Positions 6,233-14,547 of a DNA stretch of 42,899 nucleotides are shown piece after piece. The notes beneath the pieces are model-generated. The model worked only from the letters and a program-made list of their open reading frames with translations, was not told where the DNA came from and searched no databases. Origin of the DNA: Trueperaceae bacterium. GTDB lineage: Bacteria; Deinococcota; Deinococci; Deinococcales; Trueperaceae. The position numbers and the translations under genes are program-made. The stretch is from NCBI GenBank assembly GCA_007130855.1, contig SLRS01000200.1:1-42899 (forward strand), read 5' to 3'. Numbering within the stretch: position 1 is the first letter of the stretch; every line of letters starts with the position of its first letter.

Positions 6233-7837
6233 TCAGAACTCCACCCCGTTGCCCGACGGGCCCCGCCCGCGCCTGGCCAGCGCCTCGCTGAGGAGCACGA
6301 CCAGCGCCGTGAGCAGCAACAGCAGCGCCGCCAGGGCCAGCGCCTCGGCGTAGCGCTCCGCGCCCGGCCGCCCGAGCCGCTCGAACAGCGCCACCGGCAA
6401 GGTTGCCGTCTCGGGTCGACGCAACACCAGCGCCGCGCCGAACTCACCCAGGGACACTGCGGCCGCGAAACCCGTGGCCGTGAGCAGCGCCGGCGTGAGT
6501 TGCGGGAGTTCGACGCGGCGCAGCGTGCGCCACGGCGACGCCCCCAGCGTGGCCGCAGCCTGCGCCTGACCGACCTCCAGCGCCCGCCAGGCGGGCAACA
6601 GCGCGCGCACTACGAACGGGAAGGCCAGCAGCGCGTGCGCGAACGGCAAGGCCTGCGGGGCCGCTGCCAGGGCCGGGTAGGCCAGCAGGACGCCCAAGCC
6701 GAGGGTGACCGCGCTCGTGGCCAGCGGCAGCAGCGTCAGCGCGTCCAGGGCGCGCAGCCCGGCGCGGGCGATACCGTACGCGGCCGCGGCCCCGAAGGCC
6801 AGCGCCAGCGCGGTAGCAGCGGCCGCGACCCACAGCGAGTTGGCGAGGGCGGTACGCAGGTCGGTCAGGCCGATCACTTCGCTCGGCCGTGCCAGCCGCA
6901 CGAACGCCGAGAGGTCGGGCGCGCTGGCGCCCGGCGGCCACAGTGCCTGGAGCAGCAGCGCCCCGGGAGGCAGCAGCGTCACGCCCGCTGCCAGCAGCAG
7001 CGCCGCCATCACCGCGAAGCGGCCCAGCCGCGTGCGCGCGGGCGCTGCCGGCCGTGAGGCGCGCGGCAGGCTGGCCGCCAGGCGCTGCTGCGCGCGGGTG
7101 TAGAACAGCGTGCAGGCCATCACCACCAACAGCTGCAGCGTGGCCAGGGCAGCCGCCTCGGTGACGTCGGCGCGGCGCGCCACCGCCCGGTAGACCTCCA
7201 CCTCGAGCGTGGCGAACGCCGGCGACGGCGCCAGCACCAGGATCACGCCGAAGCTCGTGAAGCAGAACAGGAACACCAGCGTGGCCGCCGACAACGCCGC
7301 CGGGGCCGCCAGCGGCAGCGTCACCCGCAGGGTGCGGCGTAGCCCGCTCGCGCCCAGCACCGCCGCGGCCTCGTGCAGGCGTGGCGCCAAGGCTTCCAGC
7401 GCGCCCCCCACCACCCGCACCACGACACCCACGTTGTAGACCGCGTGGGCGATGAGCACGATCGCCAGGCTGTCGCGCAGATCGAACCCCGACAGGCCCC
7501 GTGGCCCGAACCAGGCCAACACCGCCAACCCCGCCACCACGCTCGGCATCACGAACGGCACCGTGAACGCCGCGCGCCACCAGCGCGCGCCCGGCACCCG
7601 CGCCAAACCGAATGCCAGCGCCGCCGGCAGGCCCAGCAGCAAGGCCAGCAGCGTCGACAGCAGCGCCTGCGTGAAGGTCCAGACGAGCCGCTCCCACACC
7701 CGCGCCTCGAGCAGCACGCGCCAGCCGGCGGGGTCGCTGGCCTCGCGCAGCAACGCCCACCAGGGCACGCCGATGCCGAGTGCGAGCGCCAGCAGCGCGC
7801 CGCCGCCGGCGAGGCGGGCCAGGAGCGGGGTGGGCAT
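6233..7837 (-). CDS. thiP: ABC transporter permease, double-domain, probably ThiP
   Basis: A 534-aa inner-membrane protein made of two tandem binding-protein-dependent permease domains, as in ThiP/FbpB-type importers. Each half has about six membrane segments and an EAA-like coupling loop: EAAAVLGASGLRRTLRVTLP in the first half and AQAAATLGASPWRTLRRVELP in the second. It would pair with the ThiQ-like ATPase encoded about 660 nt downstream on the same strand and with the ThiB-like binding protein elsewhere in the window. ATG 7837 is taken as start; the adjacent GTG 7840 is equally possible, since TAGACT ends 6 nt before the GTG and 9 nt before the ATG. No TPP riboswitch is visible in front of it. 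Confidence 0.85.
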   Translation of the reverse strand: MPTPLLARLAGGGALLALALGIGVPWWALLREASDPAGWRVLLEARVWERLVWTFTQALLSTLLALLLGLPAALAFGLARVPGARWWRAAFTVPFVMPSVVAGLAVLAWFGPRGLSGFDLRDSLAIVLIAHAVYNVGVVVRVVGGALEALAPRLHEAAAVLGASGLRRTLRVTLPLAAPAALSAATLVFLFCFTSFGVILVLAPSPAFATLEVEVYRAVARRADVTEAAALATLQLLVVMACTLFYTRAQQRLAASLPRASRPAAPARTRLGRFAVMAALLLAAGVTLLPPGALLLQALWPPGASAPDLSAFVRLARPSEVIGLTDLRTALANSLWVAAAATALALAFGAAAAYGIARAGLRALDALTLLPLATSAVTLGLGVLLAYPALAAAPQALPFAHALLAFPFVVRALLPAWRALEVGQAQAAATLGASPWRTLRRVELPQLTPALLTATGFAAAVSLGEFGAALVLRRPETATLPVALFERLGRPGAERYAEALALAALLLLLTALVVLLSEALARRGRGPSGNGVEF

Positions 7838-7846
7838 CACGCCCCC

Positions 7847-7852
7847 AGTCTA
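7847..7852 (-). promoter_or_regulatory. -10 box for thiP (leaderless type)
   Basis: TAGACT on the minus strand lies 6 nt before GTG 7840 and 9 nt before ATG 7837. No convincing -35 is visible. Confidence 0.45.
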
Positions 7853-7940
7853 GGTGGGCTGGCAACGCTGGAGGCGGCATCATGGGAGCAGCGGGGCGCC
7901 GCCCTGGCGCCGCTCGCGACTCGAGGGGAGCGCACCAGCC

Positions 7941-8972
7941 ATGCCCGATACCTTCAGCCCCTACCCGCTGCGGCTCAGCTACGGGATTCGCCGCTACGCC
8001 TTCGGCGCTCGCCTGATCGAGACGCACTTGGGCAAGGAAGACCTCCCTGACGGCGTCATCGCCGAGACGTGGGAAGTGAGCGACCATGCCAGCGAACCCG
8101 CCACCGTCCTGAACGGAGCCTACGCCGGCCGGCCGTTGCGCGAGCTGGTGCAGGCGTACCCGGATCAGCTGGTGCGGCCCGGCTGGCGCGGCCCGCACCT
8201 GCCGCTGTTGGTGAAGCTGCTCGATGCCAGCCACCTGCTGCCGGTGCACGTGCATCCGGACGACGCCGTCGCGGCGGCGCGCTATGGCGAGCCCAACGGC
8301 AAGGACGAAGCCTGGCACATCCTCTGGGCGGAGCCCGAGGCCACCGCGCTGGTGGGCTTGCGGCCGGGCCTGGAGCGTGACTCGTTGCGCGAAGCGCTGC
8401 TCGCGCACGATTACGACGCGGCGCTGCTGCGCTACCGCGTGCGCACCGGCGACACCGTCGACGTCCCCGCCGGCGTGTTGCACACGTTCGGTCCGGGCAC
8501 GCTGATCCTGGAGGTGCAACAGACCAGCGACCTGGCCGAGAGCGCGATGCCGCGCGACCTCCAGGGCCGTGCGCTGACGAGCGAGGCGTGGCACGCCAAC
8601 GTCGACGCCACGCTCGACCTGCTCACCAGCGAGGCGCGACCGCGCCCCGACCCTGGCGTGGTGCTGCGTGACGACGAGGGCGTGCGCCGGGTGCAGGGCT
8701 GCCGCAACGCCCGCTTCGTCCTGGAGCGCTGGACCTTGCGCGAAGCGCTGCGCGTCAGCCTGGGGGAGGGGGGCTTCGCCACGCTCACCACGCTCGACGG
8801 CGCGCTCGCCGTCAGCTGTGACGGCGAGCGCGAGCTGCTGCCGCGCGCGAGCTCGTGCCTGCTGCCGGCGGCCGCCGGCGAGGTTACGCTGGAGCCTGCG
8901 AGCGGGGACGCGCTCGATCTGGTGGTGTGCTTCGAGCCGGGAAACGCGGCGCCGCGGCAGGCTGGGGTGTGA
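7941..8972 (+). CDS. manA: Mannose-6-phosphate isomerase, class I
   Basis: A 343-aa cupin enzyme interconverting mannose 6-phosphate and fructose 6-phosphate in the cytoplasm. The zinc site is visible: the His-x-His pair in LLPVHVHPDDAVA, the Glu in NGKDEAWHILW and the His in VDVPAGVLHTFGPG, followed by LILEVQQTSDLA. The N-terminus (YPLRLSYGIRRYAFGARLI) fits the family start. ATG 7941 has GAGGGGAG ten nt upstream; the frame stays open further upstream but into Arg/Gly-rich non-protein-like sequence. It is close to the compact bacterial form of about 320 aa rather than the E. coli form of about 390 aa. The next gene follows after 10 nt and is probably co-transcribed. Confidence 0.9.
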   Translation: MPDTFSPYPLRLSYGIRRYAFGARLIETHLGKEDLPDGVIAETWEVSDHASEPATVLNGAYAGRPLRELVQAYPDQLVRPGWRGPHLPLLVKLLDASHLLPVHVHPDDAVAAARYGEPNGKDEAWHILWAEPEATALVGLRPGLERDSLREALLAHDYDAALLRYRVRTGDTVDVPAGVLHTFGPGTLILEVQQTSDLAESAMPRDLQGRALTSEAWHANVDATLDLLTSEARPRPDPGVVLRDDEGVRRVQGCRNARFVLERWTLREALRVSLGEGGFATLTTLDGALAVSCDGERELLPRASSCLLPAAAGEVTLEPASGDALDLVVCFEPGNAAPRQAGV

Positions 8973-8982
8973 GGAGGCCGGC

Positions 8983-10080
8983 ATGGAGGCACGCGCGCGA
9001 GGACCCGGGAGCCTTCGACGATCGCGGCTGACCCGACGGACCGGCATGGTGCCCTTCGTCGCCGCGCTAGCGCTCGCGGCCCTCCTCGGCGCTGCGTTCG
9101 CGGGCGGCCCGGGCGCGCTCGTGACGTCGACGGACCACGTGCTGCTCGACGTGTCGCCGCTGCCGCTGGCCTGTGGCGCGGCGACGGCCGAGGGCAGCGA
9201 GGCCGCCTGCGTACTGGTGCGGCCGCTGGGCGAGGCGGCCTGGCGCGAGCTCGCGGCGCCGATCGCGGGCTTCACGCCGGTCGGCGGTGTCGGCTACCGC
9301 CTGCTGGTACGGCCTCTCCATGATGGCGGCTGGGAGGCGCTGGCGCAGCTCGAGGCGGTGCCGCTCGGCGACGTGCGCTGGCGGATCGAGAGCATCGAGG
9401 TCGCCGGCGAGCGCTTCGAGCCGTTGCCCGAGACGGAGCCCTGGTTGCACGTCGACGCGAGCGCCGGCCGCCTGCGCGCCGACGCCGGCTGCAACGCCAT
9501 CTTCGTCGCCGCCTATCCGTTCGCGCCCGGGCGCATCGCCTTCGGGCCCGCCGGTAGCACGCGCATAGCCTGCGCGGAGCCGATCATGCGCCAGGAGCAA
9601 CGGGTGCTCCGGGCGCTCGAGGGCGCTGGACGCTACGACGTGGCGGGCGACCGGCTGCAGCTCAGCGGCCAGGGCGGCGCCCTTTGGTTGACGCCGCTGC
9701 TGCCGCCGCGACCGACCGCGGCCGGCGCCGTCTGGGACGAGGGGGCGCTGGCCTGCTTCGACGGGAGTGTGGCAGCGGCTGCCGCATCGGGCGAGGTCTG
9801 GCCGAGCGATCCTCTGCAGGTGACGCTGACCCTCATCACGCCCTGGGACGCGGCCCAGCTCGACGTGCGCAGGCGCGACTCGGCGCCGGAGGGAGCGCGC
9901 TACAGCGTGGTGAGCGTCGAGGCCGGCGGCTTCCTCGACGACGCGGTGGCGGGCTATCGCCGCGTGGTGGTGCTCGAACGCCTCGAGAGCGGTCGCTGGC
10001 GCGTGATCGCCATCACGGACGCGATGCGTTGTGGGCGCGGTGAGGCCTCGTGGGTCGGCCCGCCGGACCTGTGTCCGTGA
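8983..10080 (+). CDS. Exported or membrane-anchored DUF4377 + META (HslJ-like) protein
   Basis: A 365-aa protein with a basic N-terminus and a hydrophobic segment (MVPFVAALALAALLGAAFA, residues about 26-44) that is either a signal peptide or an anchor. It is followed by a DUF4377-like domain (LPLACGAATAEGSEAACVLV, then ELAAPIAGFTPVGGVGYRLLV, about residues 55-115). Next is a META/HslJ domain (about 125-235) with the typical GCNAIF centre and a late Cys (STRIACAEPIMRQEQRVLRAL). The last 120 residues are not recognised and contain Cys pairs that may form disulfides. The family role is unclear; HslJ-type domains are linked to stress or drug tolerance. ATG 8983 has GAGGAGG six nt upstream. Confidence 0.75.
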   Translation: MEARARGPGSLRRSRLTRRTGMVPFVAALALAALLGAAFAGGPGALVTSTDHVLLDVSPLPLACGAATAEGSEAACVLVRPLGEAAWRELAAPIAGFTPVGGVGYRLLVRPLHDGGWEALAQLEAVPLGDVRWRIESIEVAGERFEPLPETEPWLHVDASAGRLRADAGCNAIFVAAYPFAPGRIAFGPAGSTRIACAEPIMRQEQRVLRALEGAGRYDVAGDRLQLSGQGGALWLTPLLPPRPTAAGAVWDEGALACFDGSVAAAAASGEVWPSDPLQVTLTLITPWDAAQLDVRRRDSAPEGARYSVVSVEAGGFLDDAVAGYRRVVVLERLESGRWRVIAITDAMRCGRGEASWVGPPDLCP

Positions 10081-10369
10081 ACTGGGCGCCCGCACGCGGC
10101 GCTCTCGGCTCGACGAACCCGTGATCTGGCCCGTTCGCCGGGGTGAACGCTGTCACGCCCAATGACTATGCATAATGTTGCGTGGTAGTCGGGGTTCGGA
10201 AGCCGGGCATTGTCCGCCGCACTCACGTGACTCATTTGATGTACTGTGACCGCAAGAAGTTGCGTCGATCTATCGGCCGCGGTGCGGTTGGTGCATCGCG
10301 GACTTCGTCTGCGCCTGCACCCGCTTCACGGTGGAGCCGCAGTGCCGGCGCCTGAACACGGAGGACGAC
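10081..10369 (+). promoter_or_regulatory. Upstream region of the subtilase gene, possible promoter
   Basis: This 289-nt gap is less GC-rich than its surroundings. CTGTCA (10150-10155) and TAATGT (10173-10178), 17 nt apart, are the best promoter match and would give a 5' UTR of about 185 nt. A short dyad around CGTTC/GAACG at 10135-10150 precedes it. No gene is seen here. Confidence 0.35.
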
Positions 10370-12046
10370 GTGATTGCTACGACACGAACACGACGACGCC
10401 GGTTGTTGCGGTGGTCCGGCGTACTGCTCATCGCGTGGCTCGTTGCCTGCGCGAGCAGCGATGCGGTCGACCCCACCGCGTTGGGGCTCGAGCGGGCGAG
10501 TGCGCCCACGGGCGAACCGTTCATCGTGGTCATGACCGATCCCCCGGGCCGCACGACGGCCGCGATGAACCGCGACGCAGCTGCGGATCTCGCTCGAGCG
10601 CTCGGCCTGCACCCGAACCGCACCTTCGGCACCGTGTTGGTCGGCTTCGCCGCAGCGCTCCCCGAAGGCCGGAAGCAGGCGATCGAGAACCATCCACGAG
10701 TCGCTTACGTCGCAGCCGACGCGCCGGTGTCGATCATGTCGACGGAGGCTCCGTTCCCGGCGCCGACCGGCGTGCGGCGGATCTTCGCGCACGAGAACAC
10801 CAACATCCCCATCGGGAACAGCACCTCGATGTGGGTCGATGCCGACGTGGCCGTGCTCGACACCGGCATCGCCTTCGACCACCCGGACCTGAACGTCGCG
10901 GGGGGCGTCGACTGCACGGTCGCCTCGGGCGGCGGGCCGCCTTGGGCGCGCACGTACGAGTGCCGCGCCGACCTCGGCACGGGCGGTGACGACGACCACT
11001 ACCACGGGACGCACGTGGCGGGCACCATCGCGGCGTTCGACGGCAGCGGCAACCGCGTCGTGGGCGTCGCACCCGGTGCGCGGCTGTGGGCCGTCAAGGT
11101 GCTGGATCGGAACGGTTCGGGCTCCACCTCCGGCATCATCGCCGGCATCGAGTGGGTGGTGGAGCGGGGGATCCCCATCGCCAACATGAGCCTCGGCGGC
11201 TCGGGCTACAACCAACCCATGCACGAGGCGATCGGGCGGGCCGTCGTGGCGGGCGTCGCGTTCGCCGTCTCGGCCGGCAACTCGAGCGCCGACGCCGGCG
11301 GCTTCAGCCCGGCGCAGTTCGACGAGGTGCTGACGGTCTCCGCGCTGGCGGACTTCGACGGCGAGCCGGGCGGGGACGGTGCACCGACGTGTCGGAATGA
11401 CGATGACGACACGCTCGCGAGCTTCTCGAACTACGGCGCGGCCGTCGACATCGCGGCTCCGGGCGTCTGCATCCTGTCGACGTACCCGCTCTCGCGGGGC
11501 TCCTACGGCACGATCTCCGGGACGTCCATGTCGGCGCCGCACGCGGCGGGTGCGCTGGCGCTGCTGGTCAGCATGGGCGGCGCGCCGACGGACCGAGACG
11601 GTGTCGAGGCGTTGTACGCGGCTCTCAAGAGCGCAGGCAACGACGGTTGGGACGACACCTCTGGTGACGGTGTGCGCGAGCCGCTCCTCGACGTAGGCAC
11701 CTCCGAAATCTTCGAGCCCGTGACGATCGCCGCCAGCGGCGCCGGCCCGGGCGACCCCCCCGAGGACGAGGATCCTGCGGCCGGTACGGGTGATCCGAAG
11801 CCCTTGCCTGGCGACTTCGAGCTTTCGGTGAGCGCCTACAAGGTCCAGGGCATGAAGCGTGCCGACCTCAACTGGAGCGGCGCGAGCAGCGTTGACATCA
11901 GACGGAACGCCGAAGTCATTGTCACCGGCGTCGACAACGGCGCCTACACCGACAACATCGGCACCCGTGGTGGTGGCACGTACATCTACCAGGTGTGCGA
12001 GGCCGGGACGTCCACCTGCTCGAACGAGGCCACGGCGGTGTTCTAG
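10370..12046 (+). CDS. Secreted subtilisin-like serine protease, lipoprotein, with C-terminal beta domain
   Basis: A 558-aa subtilase (S8) exported as a lipoprotein: basic start ([11 protein letters not shown]), hydrophobic core and lipobox LVAC. An I9-type inhibitor propeptide follows (about 45-125; [10 protein letters not shown], then [10 protein letters not shown]). The catalytic triad is complete: Asp164 in [14 protein letters not shown], His212 in [14 protein letters not shown] and Ser386 in [12 protein letters not shown], with the oxyanion Asn in SAGNSS. After an acidic Pro/Asp/Gly linker comes a domain of about 75 residues resembling fibronectin type III ([19 protein letters not shown], then [11 protein letters not shown]). 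Its two Cys probably form a disulfide. GTG 10370 was chosen for its GGAGGA Shine-Dalgarno and because the basic signal start follows. It probably degrades external protein. Confidence 0.9.
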   Translation: MIATTRTRRRRLLRWSGVLLIAWLVACASSDAVDPTALGLERASAPTGEPFIVVMTDPPGRTTAAMNRDAAADLARALGLHPNRTFGTVLVGFAAALPEGRKQAIENHPRVAYVAADAPVSIMSTEAPFPAPTGVRRIFAHENTNIPIGNSTSMWVDADVAVLDTGIAFDHPDLNVAGGVDCTVASGGGPPWARTYECRADLGTGGDDDHYHGTHVAGTIAAFDGSGNRVVGVAPGARLWAVKVLDRNGSGSTSGIIAGIEWVVERGIPIANMSLGGSGYNQPMHEAIGRAVVAGVAFAVSAGNSSADAGGFSPAQFDEVLTVSALADFDGEPGGDGAPTCRNDDDDTLASFSNYGAAVDIAAPGVCILSTYPLSRGSYGTISGTSMSAPHAAGALALLVSMGGAPTDRDGVEALYAALKSAGNDGWDDTSGDGVREPLLDVGTSEIFEPVTIAASGAGPGDPPEDEDPAAGTGDPKPLPGDFELSVSAYKVQGMKRADLNWSGASSVDIRRNAEVIVTGVDNGAYTDNIGTRGGGTYIYQVCEAGTSTCSNEATAVF

Positions 12047-12057
12047 ACCCATTCGTC

Positions 12058-12084
12058 GGCGCGTGCGCTCGTTGCGCACGCGCC
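12058..12084 (+). terminator. Terminator hairpin after the subtilase gene
   Basis: GGCGCGTGCGC (12058-12068) and GCGCACGCGCC (12074-12084) form a perfect 11-bp stem with a TCGTT loop, 12 nt after the stop codon. No T-run follows. Confidence 0.6.
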
Positions 12085-12344
12085 CCCCGTGATCAGAGGT
12101 CACCAGCCCCGCATCGTTTCAGCTGCGTCACGGTCGAGAGTCGCCTGCGATGTCCGCGAACGCCGCCCGGGTTCGCTCTTGGGCCGTGGCGTTGGCGCCG
12201 CGCACAATGTGTCAATCGTAGCCAGAGCAGTGTCGGGCGGTCTCAAGTGGTCGCCACAGTCGTACCCAGAGCAGCGCCGCCACGATCGTTCCCACAGCAG
12301 CGTCGCCACACGTTCCGGCCGCGGCGCTGAAGCCCTCCAGACCC
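12085..12344. other. Gene-poor region upstream of the ABC exporter leader
   Basis: No credible gene is seen: third-position GC bias is lost in all frames. It contains the degenerate repeats at 12214-12309 and ends at the exporter promoter. Confidence 0.5.
12214..12309. repeat. Three degenerate 26-bp direct repeats
   Basis: Copies at 12258-12283 and 12284-12309 are adjacent and match at 21 of 26 positions, sharing the core CAGCAGCG or GAGCAGCG and the end CGCCAC. A third copy at 12214-12239 matches the second at 18 of 26. They lie just upstream of the exporter promoter and could be regulator-binding sites or relics of duplication. Confidence 0.4.
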
Positions 12345-12373
12345 TTGACATGCACCGTGTTCCTCGCTACCAT
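12345..12373 (+). promoter_or_regulatory. Promoter of the ABC exporter leader
   Basis: TTGACA (12345-12350), a 17-nt spacer, then TACCAT (12368-12373). This is one of the best sigma-70-type matches in the window. The next ATG is 9 nt after the -10 box, so the transcript would begin essentially at that start codon. Confidence 0.75.
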
Positions 12374-12382
12374 TCATCCGGC

Positions 12383-12508
12383 ATGATCGACCACGCCCTC
12401 CGCACCCTCGCGCCCCACACCGGCCTCAGCGCCGGTCGGGTGCGCCTGGTCGCCGCCGTCGCGGCCGGGCCGCGCGCCCCGGTGCCCAGGGAGTGGTCTG
12501 CCGTCTAG
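12383..12508 (+). CDS. Putative leaderless leader peptide of the ABC exporter (41 aa)
   Basis: An ORF of 41 codons starts at ATG 12383, 9 nt after the -10 box, and ends with TAG at 12506-12508, 24 nt before a perfect hairpin. Thirty-nine of 41 third codon positions are G or C, matching real genes here and unlike the flanking non-coding DNA, which supports translation. The peptide (start MIDHALRTL, middle SAGRVRLVAAV, end PRAPVPREWSAV) matches no family I know. Arg-Val-Arg at residues 19-21 fits the Arg/Lys-x-Arg/Lys motif at which macrolide-bound ribosomes can arrest, and the late PRAPVPRE is proline-rich. It may be a regulatory leader peptide for the exporter or simply a small protein. Confidence 0.55.
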   Translation: MIDHALRTLAPHTGLSAGRVRLVAAVAAGPRAPVPREWSAV

Positions 12509-12532
12509 CCGGCACTCGCAACGAGACGACCA

Positions 12533-12569
12533 CGACCGTGGGCCCCAGCCGCCCACGGTCGTTCGCTTT
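12533..12569 (+). terminator. Terminator-like hairpin between leader ORF and ABC exporter
   Basis: CGACCGTGGGC (12533-12543) and GCCCACGGTCG (12551-12561) form a perfect 11-bp stem with a 7-nt loop, followed by TTCGCTTT. GTGGTC (12493-12498) plus GTCT (12503-12506), at the end of the leader ORF, can pair with AGACGACCAC (12524-12533) to form a second hairpin ending where this one begins. GACCAC also occurs at 12389-12394 and could compete for GTGGTC. A clear antiterminator pairing with the stem itself is not obvious. Confidence 0.6.
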
Positions 12570-12600
12570 GGTCCCTTCGAAGCCGCGACCATGGGCCCCC

Positions 12601-12634
12601 CGAACCGCCGCCAGACCCGAACCGCCGCCAGACC
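12601..12634. repeat. Perfect 17-bp tandem duplication
   Basis: CGAACCGCCGCCAGACC occurs twice in direct tandem (12601-12617, 12618-12634) between the leader hairpin and the exporter start codon. Confidence 0.9.
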
Positions 12635-12666
12635 CAGCGACCGTGTCGACTCCCGAGGGGGGAGCC

Positions 12667-14547
12667 ATGACCACCGCCACCGCCACCGAACCAGCCACGC
12701 CGCCGCCGCGCGCGCCCAGCCTGCGCCGCTACGGCCGCATGCTGGGACGCTACTTGCGCCCACAATGGCGCGCCGCCACGGCCCTGGCGCTGCTGCTGCT
12801 GAGCAGCATCGGCCTGCAACTGCTGGTGCCACAGATCCTGCGGCGCTTCATCGACGCGGCCGGCGTCTCCGCCGCCGGCGGCGGCGGCATCGATGCGGCC
12901 ATGCTGGCCGCGCCGGTGTGGTGGGCGCCAGGTGGGCTGGCCGGGCTGGCGCTGCTGTTCATGGTGGTGGCGCTGCTGACGCAGCTGCTGGGCGCGGCCG
13001 CCACCTATGCCGGCGCGGCCGTAGGCTGGACCGCCACCAACGCGCTGCGCGGCGACCTCGCGCGCCACTGCCTCGGGCTCGACCTCGGCTTCCACAAGAC
13101 CCGCACGGCGGGCGAGATGATCGAGCGGATCGACGGCGACGTGACGGCACTGTCGGACTTCTTCGCGCAGTTCTCGGTCCGTGTCCTGGGCGGCGTCTTG
13201 CTGCTGGCGGGGATCTTGACGGTGCTGTGGTTCGAGAACGTCTGGATCGGGGCCGCCATGACCCTGTTCATGCTGCTGGAGTTCGCGGTGCTGGCGCGCA
13301 CTCGGGAGGTCGCGGTGCCGGCGACCACGCTCGAGCGCGAGGCCCACGCCAAGCTGTTCGGCTTCATCGAGGAGCGGCTGGCGGGCATCGAGGACGTGCG
13401 CGCCAACGGCGGCGGGCCCCACGCGCTGCATCGCTTCTTGGTGCCGGTGCGCACCTTCTTCTTCCACACCCGCCGCGCCTGGATGCTGCGCTCGGTGGTG
13501 TGGCTCTCGAGCTACGGCCTGTTCGTCCTGGGCAGCCTCGTCACGCTGGGCGCCTCCATCCATCTCGTCACCATCGGCGCGATCACGCTGGGCACCGGCT
13601 ACATGGTCTTCCAGTACATGATCATGCTGCAAGCACCGATCGAGCAGATCACCCAGCAGATGCAGCACCTGCAGCGCGCCGGAGCCAGCATCGGCCGCGT
13701 CGACGAGCTGCTGCGCACGCAGAGCGCACTGGCGCGTGACGGCGAGCGAAGGCTTCCCGCTGGGCCGCTCGAGGTCCATTTCGAGGCGGTGCGCTTCGGC
13801 TACGCCGATGCCCCGCCACGGACGCCGCCGATCCTCGACGGCATCGACTTCCGCCTCGCTCCTGGGCGGGTGTTGGGCCTGCTCGGTCGCACCGGCAGCG
13901 GCAAGACGACGCTGACCCGCCTGCTGTTCCGCTTCTACGACCCCGACGCCGGCAGCGTGCGGCTCGCCGGCATCCCCACCCCTGCGCTCGATCTCGACGA
14001 TCTGCGCAGGCGCGTCGGCATGGTCACCCAGGACGTGCAGTTGTTCCAAGCCAGCGTGCGCGAGAACTTGAGCTTCTTCGACCGTGCCATCCCCGACCAG
14101 CGCCTGCGCGACGTGCTCCACGAGGTGGGTCTGGGCGAGTGGCTGGAGCACCTGCCCGATGGGCTCGACACGCTCGTCAAGGCCGCCGGCGGCAACCTCT
14201 CCGCGGGGGAGGCGCAGCTGCTGGCCTTCGCGCGCGTGTTCCTCGAGGACCCTGGCCTGGTGATCCTCGACGAGCCCTCCTCACGCCTCGATCCGGTCAC
14301 CGAGCGGCACCTGGAGCGCTGCATCGAACGCCTGCTGCGCGGCCGCACCGCGATCATCATCGCCCACCGGCTGGAGACCGTCGAGCGCGCCGACGAGGTG
14401 ATGATCCTCGACGCAGGGCGCATCGCCGAACACGGCGAGCGTCGGCGCCTCGCCGCCGACCCGGGCTCACGCTACGCCCGCCTGCTCGCCGCCGGTCGAG
14501 GCCGCGGCGGCCTCGAGGCGCATCCCGACCTCTTGGAGTTGGCATGA
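12667..14547 (+). CDS. ABC exporter, catalytic-site half of a heterodimer
   Basis: A 626-aa half-transporter: N-terminal six-helix ABC1 membrane domain (about residues 20-330) then a nucleotide-binding domain. Walker A is GRTGSGKTT (about residue 406), the signature is LSAGE (511-515, deviating from LSGGQ), Walker B is LVILDEPSS with catalytic Glu536, and the switch His is in IIIAHRLETV. The next gene lacks the catalytic Glu but keeps LSGGQ, so together they form one normal and one degenerate ATP site. This is the known design of heterodimeric exporters such as BmrCD and TM287/288. The substrate is not readable; drugs or lipids are usual. ATG 12667 follows a GAGGGGGGAG Shine-Dalgarno; upstream in-frame sequence is leader. 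Confidence 0.9.
   Translation: MTTATATEPATPPPRAPSLRRYGRMLGRYLRPQWRAATALALLLLSSIGLQLLVPQILRRFIDAAGVSAAGGGGIDAAMLAAPVWWAPGGLAGLALLFMVVALLTQLLGAAATYAGAAVGWTATNALRGDLARHCLGLDLGFHKTRTAGEMIERIDGDVTALSDFFAQFSVRVLGGVLLLAGILTVLWFENVWIGAAMTLFMLLEFAVLARTREVAVPATTLEREAHAKLFGFIEERLAGIEDVRANGGGPHALHRFLVPVRTFFFHTRRAWMLRSVVWLSSYGLFVLGSLVTLGASIHLVTIGAITLGTGYMVFQYMIMLQAPIEQITQQMQHLQRAGASIGRVDELLRTQSALARDGERRLPAGPLEVHFEAVRFGYADAPPRTPPILDGIDFRLAPGRVLGLLGRTGSGKTTLTRLLFRFYDPDAGSVRLAGIPTPALDLDDLRRRVGMVTQDVQLFQASVRENLSFFDRAIPDQRLRDVLHEVGLGEWLEHLPDGLDTLVKAAGGNLSAGEAQLLAFARVFLEDPGLVILDEPSSRLDPVTERHLERCIERLLRGRTAIIIAHRLETVERADEVMILDAGRIAEHGERRRLAADPGSRYARLLAAGRGRGGLEAHPDLLELA

Noticed and set aside
7841-7940. TPP riboswitch upstream of thiP
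   Set aside because: The CTGAGA and GAACCTGATC elements are absent, and the -10 box lies only 6-9 nt from the start codon, leaving no room for a leader.
10182-10354. Upstream ORF (GTG start) before the subtilase gene
   Set aside because: It is only 3 nt after the candidate -10 box, has weak third-position GC bias and no hairpin after it; treated as 5' UTR.
12214-12309. CRISPR-like array
   Set aside because: Only three degenerate units, two directly abutting with no spacers, and no cas genes in the window.
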